A stretch of DNA of 64,000 nt, taken from assembly GCA_963402885.1 (NCBI GenBank), contig OY727101.1:16654417-16718416 (forward strand), written 5' to 3'. Under the pieces are notes generated by a model, which searched no databases, was not told the DNA's origin, and saw nothing but the letters and a program-made list of their open reading frames with translations. Made by a program: the position numbers and the translations under genes. This DNA comes from Antedon bifida. Lineage: Eukaryota; Echinodermata; Crinoidea; Comatulida; Antedonidae. Shown here piece by piece: positions 35,090 to 64,000 of this stretch. How positions within the stretch are numbered: the first letter of the stretch is position 1; each line of letters begins with the position of its first letter.

Positions 35090-37090
35090 AACTGAAATTG
35101 TTTTCAATTTTCGAACAAAATCTTCGATTGCTACACACACAAACGGTACGGTAACTTGTATGAAGATCACAGGGAGCCGGTAGTTAAATATTGTACCCGT
35201 ACGCTAAAGGTACAAGTCGACTATCGCCACTAAACTATAAATTTCGCGCCAGATAGGCTACTAACGCAACTGTACACGCTTATAAAGTTACCCAGGTGTA
35301 GCGCTAAAACTAGTAGTCTACACTTCCTAAATCGTTATTTTAATTGTGTCGGCGACTTTTTATAAATTTCATAATTTTAATGAGTTTGTATAATACGTAC
35401 ATTACAATTTTTATGTCCAAGTTTTAGAACTCGAAAAAACTACGCGTTAAACCAGATTTACCATACGCCAAACAAACCATTGGGAAATCAGGCTTCGATG
35501 GCACGTTAAAAATATATGACGCGCCATAAAGGACATAATACGGCGGTAATAACAGTCAAGAATGCTGTCGACATTTATGAGGGCTGTCTCGCCCAAGACA
35601 AATTTTATTGTCGAACGGAACATACATAAACTGTTTAGGCCAACATATATAAACAAAATATCATGTAATTTATAGTAATCTCACAGTATACAATAGAGAA
35701 AATATAAACATGAATAAAATGTATTTATATTTTCCAAATGACGGAAAAATAAATGTGGAAAATATACGTACGAATAGACGATAAGAACACTGCATCAACG
35801 TAGTGTCTATAGCACCGGATACCGGTTAAAACAACACTAGATTTGAACTCATCCACAGGACGAGTAGGTTATACGCGCAAACGCAACGTGCATGTTAAAA
35901 TTGTGTTTATATTGCTGAATGTGTCTTTTTGTGTGGAAGCCTTTACTGTATTTCAATCTAACGTGCGTAACAACCATTGTTTCATACCTTTAATTCATGC
36001 GGTATGTAAAAAAAAAGAAGAGTTTTCAATCTGTCCTTCCTCTATTTTTGCCGTTTTACTTTCAAAACCATCTCAAAATACGATCGCCTGATCTGACCGT
36101 ACATTTTCCTATCTTTTCAGATGTTGTTATAATTCCGATACTCTTTATAGCTAGGATTTTATTTTGTTATCGCAGTGGGAATAATTCTTACATCTTTTTA
36201 TCAGATGGCTTGAGTATCGCAGACAAGCAGACTTCTCTGTTTGAAGAGGGGTCATTAATACACAATCAAAGAAGCTCTCACATCCGATCAAATTTTGCAT
36301 AATTTTCCTAAAATCTATTTTTCAGTATAAACTGAATTATTTCCCACGCCAGAAAGTTAGGCCCTACGCATGTGTTTTCGTTGAGCGTAGTGTGGCGATG
36401 CATGTTTCAGACAATTCAATAATTGTAGTTCTAAAAATCTTCCATTATCATAAAAAATGGCTGTGAAACCGCACGATGGATTGCAAAGACACTTTATCAA
36501 CGTATTTATTAGGATTATATCGAGGATTAAACATTTTATCTGTAAACGTTTAATTTTAACACGACTTGTTCCAACACAAATAAAAGTGGTCGTAACATAT
36601 CGGTATCGTACACTTAGACTTTAAGATGTATTGTCTTCCAAAGCATGAAAAATAAAGTAAAATAGAAAAAAAGGTTTTTTTGCCCAATAAATAAATAAGG
36701 AAATAAAAAATAATGATTTCGCTCATTCAATAAACCGTGTAAAATGTTACCAAATCCCACGGACTATGGCAGTCCGGTTAATTTTTTTTTCTCCTTTATC
36801 AATTACGATTTTATCAGATAAATGTTTTTATCCAAACGCGCAGTCACACGAATTCGTATAGAAAGAAACCACATAACATCTAAATATATGAATAAAAATA
36901 GTAAAAATGTTTATTATATGCAAATACAATCCAATATACAATAAACAAATAAGTAGTTGAACAAATAAAAGCAATCCCATTAAACCTACATAAAACACAA
37001 ACTATTTTCTTTTGTAAATTTCGTATGAATACAAAAGAAAAATACGAACACTGATTACATTTAATATTATAAAACAAATCTACATAATAA
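35090..37090. other. AT-rich intergenic stretch, no supported gene
   Basis: Overlapping frames at 35843-36302 and a minus frame at 35447-35656 have no motif or splice support. Nothing else is seen. Confidence 0.45.
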
Positions 37091-37099
37091 TAATTCATC

Positions 37100-37352
37100 A
37101 GTGACACTCACAAAGTTTACGCGCGCGTACAGACATGACCATCACAGTCTGTACGCACATGTGAAATGATGCGTCTTCACAAAGTAGTCTCTAAAATTTA
37201 CGCGCGCGTACACAATGTATTTGTTATCAAAGTTTGTACGCACGTGTGAAGTGATGACACTTCATTACATAAGTCAGCGCGCGCGTACAAAAATACATAT
37301 GATTATCAATATTGGTACACACGCGTAATTTTTGTGAATTTTCAGTGTCACT
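37100..37352. mobile_element. Inverted-repeat element with (CG)n palindromes, family F
   Basis: Bounded by agtgacactcacaaa and tttgtgaattttcagtgtcac. Inside are three roughly 85-bp repeats, each starting with a CG run (tttacgcgcgcgtaca, then cagcgcgcgcgtacaa) paired with ttgtacgcacgtgtgaa-type words. The alternating CG tracts could adopt Z-DNA. Confidence 0.6.
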
Positions 37353-38790
37353 AACTTATGAAATACTGTGATTTTTAAAAAATATATGCATCATCGAATA
37401 CACGGCCGGCACTGTGTGTAATAAATTTATCAAATAATTTTAAAACGATTTGAAATCATTCAATCCGTCACTGATTGGTAATTAAAAATAGTCAAAATTA
37501 ATTAGTCCAAATTTGTTATCATTCCGGACTGGCAAAAATTGTATGACTATTATATTATAGTATGTGAGTATTAATATTTAAACTAATACATAATTATACA
37601 TTGTATATTAAATTAAATATTTTATTAAGCGATAAGAAATGTTAATTTTAATTGGAATATGTCAGCAACTGCTAAAAACGCAGAGCCAGTTCTAGATAGT
37701 TTTGAATATAAAAACTACACTACAAAATCGTTTAGAAAACTTGATTATAGAACACGTTGATTTTTATCAAACTATTTACATATTGATAAATATAATTACC
37801 ATTCAATATACCCTGTTATAATTATGGATGTAAGGAGTTTATTAAAATATCATTATATGAAATGTGTATTGTTTGCGAAAATTACAGGTCTTTCTATCAG
37901 TTTTTAAAAAAGGCGTTTTTCTAACTTGGATATTTAATTACAGATAGCTAATAATTTGTTGTGTTCACGCACTCGGACCACAATGTGGTACCGTATTTAT
38001 TGGAAAATGACGGTTTTCTGTAGTACTGGAACACACTGTAAAAACTGCCTACTATCTATGTGTGTATTATGTCAATTATTATTGCTGCTGCGCCGATATT
38101 GGAAGAACATTGATAAGAATATAAACCTATATTATATACTTGCAAGTTTTACAAAATGTTAACCGAGTACAGGTTTGGTCCTATTTGTTTAGCCACGACT
38201 ATTTTGATGGTCAAGTATGATTGAGACTCTTTAGAAGACTCGTTTGACCATTAAATGACCAACTCAGCTTTGGTTAAAAATAGAAATGATCCACGGTAAA
38301 ACAGACCGGCCTACATTACAGACGAACACAGCAAAGAAATTGCTTAACGTCAGTCGCATTATTTGTCAAAAAGTAAAATGTGTTGATCGAATTCATTAAC
38401 TAATTAACGAGTTGAGTTATAAATAATGAGAAATTAATATTAATTACTTAAAAGCACCACAGTAAACAATAAAAAACACCTTTGCTAAAGCTGTATATAA
38501 ACGCTGGCACATATTTCCAATTCTATTAATTAACAAATTCTAAACTTTTCTAACTACATTTTCACCTAGTCTCTTATTGCACTTACTTACAAAAAAAGAA
38601 ACACACACAAAAAAACTATTTATATATTTGTATATATTTATATTATTTTTTTTACAAGGGTATTAAAGTTTCCTTTGGTGCCATTATTCTAGACTATTAA
38701 ACTGCTATATTGTAGATAAAGCTTATACAAAGTTTGCCTAGATATAAAATTGTATTCACCAGTTTTGTATTAGCAGCAGTAGTCAGGTAG
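37353..38790. other. AT-rich intergenic stretch, nothing assigned
   Basis: No supported gene or repeat. The frame at 37956-38162 lacks features. Confidence 0.45.
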
Positions 38791-38797
38791 CTCAAAC

Positions 38798-38940
38798 CGG
38801 AAGGGAAGAGGGAAAAGGAGTGATGGGGAAAATATAAAGGGAAGAGGAGAAAGAGGGAGGGAGGGGAGAGGAGAGGGGGAAAAGGAGAGGGGATAGGAGA
38901 GGAGAAATGAGAGAGGAAGGAAATGGGAGACAGGAGGGAT
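38798..38940 (+). repeat. Polypurine (GA-rich) tract
   Basis: About 145 bases of almost pure A and G (gggaagaggagaaagaggga and similar). Long mirror-like purine tracts can form triplex DNA. Confidence 0.85.
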
Positions 38941-39842
38941 CAAAGTGTTATTATACTTGTCATTTTCATCTAAGGTATTATAGATGAAATGTAGTCAAAC
39001 AAAATAAGGAAACCTAGATAATTGGTACTTTTATCTTCCAATAAAATTATAAATGAATATAATATTAGGATTTCTTATATTCACTATTGATTAAAAACTT
39101 AGTAGGCGAACATTAAAGTTTCACGAAGAGGACGCATCATGGCCTGATGAAAGACATTACTTTGCCATTTTATAACTGAATGAAAGATGTTGGTGCATAG
39201 AGGGCTTTAGAAAATTCAAATTAAGTGATAAAATTACATCGAGAAAAAAATGTGCATGACCTATGTTAAAAAAATTCACCTTTTCAAAAGGCTAATTAGC
39301 TTTCAAAGTAAATAAATTTATATATTTACTTAAAAACATACCCTGTTGTCCGTGACAATTGAGAAACCATGTTTTGAGAAAGGAATGTGTTGGGTTTAGA
39401 GAGTAGACAATCTGACTACACTTCTAGTCTTACTAAGAACTTCATCTGAACTCTGATGAAAACTCAAAACTTTTTAAAAAGTTACCGGGTTGACGCAAGG
39501 AAAGTCACACAGGGAGGCAGAACGGACAGGAAAACGTTGGAGGTGTACACGAATAAAAATAAAAATGTAACATATTTTTTGTATGAAATGAATTACTATA
39601 TTATACTGTAGCATGTATTCATAGTTGAGAAATGTTAGTTGATTTATGGGTGTTAAATAACCACTGTTAGCCGCAGCTATGTACATCTCTGGTTAGTGAT
39701 TGTAAAAGTAAATACGAGTATAAGTATATAAAACGGTTGTGATATCGGCTTTGATATGAGGGAGGGGGAGCCGAGATATAACAGCCATACACATACATCA
39801 CGTTCATGTAACAAAATATAAGAATTTTCATTCTTATGCTGT

Positions 39843-40075
39843 GATATCAATATCATCATGTTATGATATGATCAAGTTGTGATCATGTTGTAATATCATC
39901 ATTTTGTGATCAAGTTGTAATCATGTTGTGATATCATCGTGTTATCTTTTTATGATATCAGCATGTTATGATATCATCAAGTTATAATATCATTATGTTA
40001 TGATATTATCCGGCTGTGATCATGTTATGATATCATCATACTTTGTGATCATGTTGTGATATCTCATCATGATAC
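39843..40075. repeat. Minisatellite of tgatatcatcatgttg-type units
   Basis: About ten to twelve degenerate units of roughly 15-20 bp containing the palindromes gatatc and tgatca (gttatgatatcatcaagtta and variants). Confidence 0.85.
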
Positions 40076-40984
40076 CCAAATATAGACCATACCTAACCAT
40101 ATCACCACATTTAAACACACTTCTTTAATGCAAATGTGTTTTGCAGTTTAACTTTGTAGTAAACCTTACCGACCTCACAATTTGACCCAACAGATGCTTC
40201 GCAAATCCGCAAGGTCAAAGGTCAAGTCATTTAGATTGACCCATCAAATATTGCACCATTTTTATCATTTCATTCTTGTTATTCTTTGTTATTCTCCTTA
40301 ATCTGCTCATTTTGCATCTTTTAAATTTTGGGCTGCAAGTTTAGCTTTCTATAACAAAAAACAGACAAAAAAATGTTGTATATACAGTAAATAATATCTA
40401 TTGACTAGATATTGCTATGTACTTTCACAGTTTGCACTTCAAATTAAAACTGATTTTATATTAAGCAACAATACAACATTAAAAATATAAGATTTAGGGC
40501 CGCATCCAGGATTTGAAATAATTTGTTGATGAGGGCAGGCTTAGGTAGTGAGGATAATCGTTTAAAATCCAGTTGCCATTACACACCTCAGAACGTTTGG
40601 CGACCGTGATCGTGAAATCTTGAAGGGAAATTGTACGATACGAATACGATAACCATTTATTTCGAAAGAAAAATTATACAAATATTTACAGTAGCAAAGA
40701 ACGTCATGTGGCCCCCACAGTTGATGAAGGAGGGAATGTGAATTTTCCTTTTTTCATTTGGCCTTATTGGAGGTGGTTTTAGAGAAAGATTCACCTTACA
40801 AGGAGTGACGTACAAGATCATTAGGGTGTCTAACAACCGGCCTACATTATTATACAACTAGGCTAACTTAATAAATTTGCATTATGATTTAGAAAGAGCA
40901 ACACAGCTGGTGAACAGTGTGTATGGTCAAATATAATATTAGCACTTATTTAATTGTATACCATACGATATCATTTTTTTATAC

Positions 40985-41555
40985 TGGAAGTAGAAAGTAG
41001 AAAACAAGGGTGAATATAAACTCCTCGTCTACACAAATTGTTCTAGTCTGAACAGGGCTTAAGGATAACAAACAAGGGTGGAGATATAACCCTCTACAGC
41101 TACATATTATGTTTTAGTGTGAACAGGACTTAAGGATAATATTATACTGGCACTTATTTTATTGTATAAGATATAATTTTATACTGGAGGTAGATAGAAG
41201 AAAACATGGGTGAATATAAACTTGTCTACACATAATGTTCTAGTCTGAACAGGGCTTACGAAAAACTAACAAGGGTGGAAATATAAAATAAACCTCTACA
41301 GCTACATAAAATGTTTTAGTGAAAAGGACTTAAGGATAATACAGTATTAATTATAGTAGAACTCATTAAAGGTTTTATACCATAAGAGATACATTTAAAG
41401 ATGCAAAGTAGACAAATGAACAAAGGTGAAAATATTAACGCTCCTCTTCTAAACATAATGTTCTAGTGTAAACAGGGCTTAAGGATAGATAGGGTGGAAA
41501 TATAACCCTCTATAGCTACACATTATGTTCTAGTGTGAACAGGGCTTAAAAACAA
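40985..41555. repeat. Tandem array with agtgtgaacagggcttaagg units
   Basis: Repeats of roughly 60-75 bp alternate acaagggtgraaatata, ctctacagctacata and atgttctagtgtgaacaggg, in larger blocks of about 180 bp that begin ttttatactggaggtaga. The terminus word is shared with the MITE in the Gremlin 3' UTR, so the array probably grew from that element type. Confidence 0.75.
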
Positions 41556-42099
41556 ACAAGACCAAGGTATTAAAAGAGGTTTTGTTTTACAAAGAGAAAC
41601 CTATAGGATGATATCTCTTTTTACAAATTTGCTAAAAACTGGGTTTTTTTTGTGTTGAAACACAAAGAAATAAGTTGTGTAAACGAAACAACTATTATTG
41701 TTTCAAAACTCTTTAAGAATTGGAGACAGAAAAATGCTAAATTTACAAATTACTATAAATCTTCAAGGCATAGACGGAAGCAATTTCCAGTGATTCCTAG
41801 AAATCAAGACACATAAAACCCGGACAATTCTATTATAACAAAAAAATATATGAAACAGTTGCTTTCCAATTATGTTAATGGTAGCATGTGTTTAATAACT
41901 TTTCTTATTTATTATTAGATATTACTCAGACATGACTTGAACCTAGCACATATAAATGATAGGTAATGAATTAAAAAATGTTGTATAAACCACTATAGAT
42001 ACATTTAATATTATATTATGCATCCAACAGCGAATTCCTTGCTAATTACAGGCAGTTATCAGCATGTATAAACTATCTCCCATTCTCATTTCAGGCTTA

Positions 42100-42274
42100 A
42101 GCTCTATCTACACTATCAAACTAGTTTGACAAAAAAAGTGTGATGTGCCCAAACATGGTAGTGATATGCCCATATATAGTAGTGATATGACATCACAAGA
42201 AATATGACATCATCATGTCCATATATGGGCACACATTATTTTCTCAAACAAAGTTTGATAGTGTAGACAGAGCA
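42100..42274. mobile_element. MITE family A, intact copy
   Basis: A 175-bp element, agctctatctacactatcaa to gatagtgtagacagagca, flanked by TTA at 42097-42099 and 42275-42277. The interior has gtgatgtgcccaaacatgg and catatatgggcacacatta facing each other. Confidence 0.85.
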
Positions 42275-42295
42275 TTAGAGAGAGGAGTACTGGCA

Positions 42296-42366
42296 ATAGG
42301 TTAGGATTGAACCCTGGACCTTGGCATTTGAAGGCAATCAGGTTAACCACCAAGCTACAGCTCAAC
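42296..42366 (-). repeat. tRNA-like sequence (SINE head or tRNA pseudogene)
   Basis: The minus strand reads gtagcttggtggttaacc (A-box-like tagcttggtgg) and, about 30 bases on, ggtccagggttcaatcc, a near-perfect B box. Spacing fits a tRNA-derived RNA polymerase III promoter. The flanks do not close into a good acceptor stem by eye, so a functional tRNA is unlikely. It directly follows a family A MITE. Confidence 0.45.
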
Positions 42367-42538
42367 TACTATTCAAAACAGTTAAAAATGTACATTTTGG
42401 AACAAAAACCTTTTTTGAAAAAAATCTTTTTTTTAGAGGATTTGAACCAAAGCTCTTATAAATGAAAGGAAAATCACAAAACTGTTTTTTTTTTCAAATG
42501 TATGCAAGTTCAAGTTTCAGTATTTTGGTACAATGTCC

Positions 42539-42650
42539 CACCTACCAGCCTGCAATCAGCGCGCTGCCAATCTTCATATACTACATAATGAGCTGATGAA
42601 ATTGATGGAACCTTGCTGGCGCTACCAGTAGCCCCGGGCACTTCAACTAA
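42539..42650. other. GC-richer unassigned block
   Basis: About 110 bp with accagcctgcaatcagcgcg and ccttgctggcgctaccagta stands out from the surroundings. The minus strand is open for about 44 codons but has no recognisable content. It may be an interspersed repeat or an untranslated exon of the formin. Confidence 0.25.
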
Positions 42651-42768
42651 TACCAAAACATAGTATTAACAGTGGTTGGATCTCCCAAAGCCCAGGAGCA
42701 GAGCAGTCATAATAACTGATTCAATAGCGTGATAAACTTGAGAAAACATTGGCTTTGACAGTAAGCGC

Positions 42769-42861
42769 TTATCTATTAGCATTCATTATTCTTGATCGGT
42801 TTCTTCCAGTTAAGAAGTTCGTCGACGGAGAACGTATCGCGAGTTCTGACATGTCAATGAA
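42769..42861 (-). CDS. Candidate terminal exon of the formin (alternative C-terminus)
   Basis: The minus strand after gacacatcggtag (3' splice site at 42862-42863) reads 30 codons in the phase required by the preceding exon, from FIDMSELAIRSPSTNF to a basic end, GRNRSRIMNANR, then TAA. A short basic tail after FH2 is what Fmn/Cappuccino proteins use to bind Spire and microtubules. The pyrimidine tract is poor, so this is only one option beside read-through of exon 43649-43736. Confidence 0.22.
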   Translation of the reverse strand, partial: FIDMSELAIRSPSTNFLTGRNRSRIMNANR

Positions 42862-43209
42862 CTACCGATGTGTCAGTTGTTAATAAATATTCGCTAAAAG
42901 ATGATGAATTTATCGCCGTAAGATTATGTTAATTTATCGTGATAAAGAGACACATCGGCAATGACTAAAAATGTCCTTGTAGCCTATATACATATTTTGA
43001 TGCCAACATGACATTTTGACACAATGATGATGTCTCTCAAGGAGAAGGAGAACAATCACATTAATTGTATATGACAGGTTATAATAGTGAAATAGAGGAA
43101 ATGAACAAAATGATTAATTGGTTAGGAAAGATTATCTGTGAAATCCTGAACTAATAAATCATTTGTAGTTTACATTAAAAATTCATTAGGTTCAAAATAT
43201 AAAAAGTTT

Positions 43210-43400
43210 TTATGTTAAGGGGACACCTTTGAGACCTAACAAAGTGTCCCCTTAATAGAGGTGTCTCCTGAACCAGGGGTTGGCCATAGTGTTAAAACAT
43301 ATATTGACTCTTGTTCGTTTCACAAGAAAGTGTCCATTAATAGGGGTGTCCTCTGAGCAATAACTGATTGACCCTCACAGCAATAATGACCTCTTAATAT
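43210..43400. repeat. Interspersed gtgtcccc/ttaatag repeat near the formin 3' end
   Basis: Words such as gtgtccccttaatagaggtg and tcctgaaccaggggttgg recur, diverged, at about 49780-49900, 50410-50540, 53200-53370, 56035-56190, 59760-59935 and in the tandem block at 60640-61015. An old, dispersed, non-coding family. Confidence 0.6.
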
Positions 43401-43606
43401 CGTAATGCTCAGGGGTCAAAGGCCCCTAGTTTAGCACTCCTAAGGGTCCTCCAACGTTGGGTAGTTTGCATTAGGACTGCTTATGCTCTGGGGCCCCTTG
43501 AGCTCTGGGGCACCTGGGTTTAGCCAATAAGCGCTCATAGCCGTTACGCCACTGATAGTCAGGGTGTCTCCTGAATAGGGGTTGGCCCAAATGAAGAGGT
43601 TCTATT

Positions 43607-63845
<20,239 letters not shown>

Positions 63846-64000
63846 CTGAAAAAAGGGCCATCAGAAATTTTAAAAGAATATTTGTCATCAATAGAAAAGA
63901 TTTGTTCAAACTTGCACAAACAATAAAATGAGAACTTGTTAAAAAATGTAAAGCATTATTGTATGTCGCATTCAAACTTCTATACCAATGGGTCATGTTC

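Noticed and set aside
42296-42366. Functional tRNA gene
   Set aside because: A and B boxes are present but no acceptor-stem closure or clear anticodon arm could be drawn; more likely a SINE head or pseudogene.

Overview
This is eukaryotic, AT-rich, intron-containing animal DNA. It fits an invertebrate deuterostome, most likely an echinoderm. That assignment rests on a clear Gremlin-type BMP antagonist, a Formin-1/2 (Cappuccino) class FH2 gene, and the repeat content; it is an inference. No prokaryotic operon, phage or CRISPR signature is present.

Layout. (1) 1-11.96 kb is a tandem satellite. Alternating 196-bp and about 122-bp units are each built from nested inverted repeats and grouped into a 2,496-bp higher-order repeat (9 long + 6 short units). 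The short ORFs in it are by-products of periodicity. (2) 11.96-25.5 kb is intergenic DNA packed with short inverted-repeat elements (MITE-like families A, B, C and D, mostly with TTA target duplications), a dead non-LTR retrotransposon fragment, a (GAT)n tract, a SINE fragment and a poly-G run. (3) 25.56-29.16 kb is the Gremlin gene on +: a GC-rich promoter, a putative non-coding first exon, a 1.5-kb intron, an intact 186-aa single-exon CDS (27471-28031), and a 3' UTR carrying a MITE. (4) 29.2-43.6 kb is the intergenic interval, with more MITEs, minisatellites, a duplicated CCAAT/TATA module and a short hypothetical ORF. (5) 43.6-63.85 kb is the 3' part of a formin gene on the minus strand. 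Ten exons join in phase into 357 codons covering most of the FH2 domain; the upstream exons lie beyond the right edge.

Gremlin and the formin are convergent (tail to tail), as in the vertebrate pairs GREM1-FMN1 and GREM2-FMN2. In vertebrates, Gremlin enhancers lie inside Fmn1 introns, so the formin introns and the intervening 14 kb are candidate Gremlin regulatory landscape here too.

Most unusual points: the palindromic higher-order satellite; a roughly 12-copy minisatellite that has copied the formin exon 3' end with its 5' splice site into the next intron; and several MITE families sharing the same TTA target duplication, one with two nearly identical copies that suggest recent activity.
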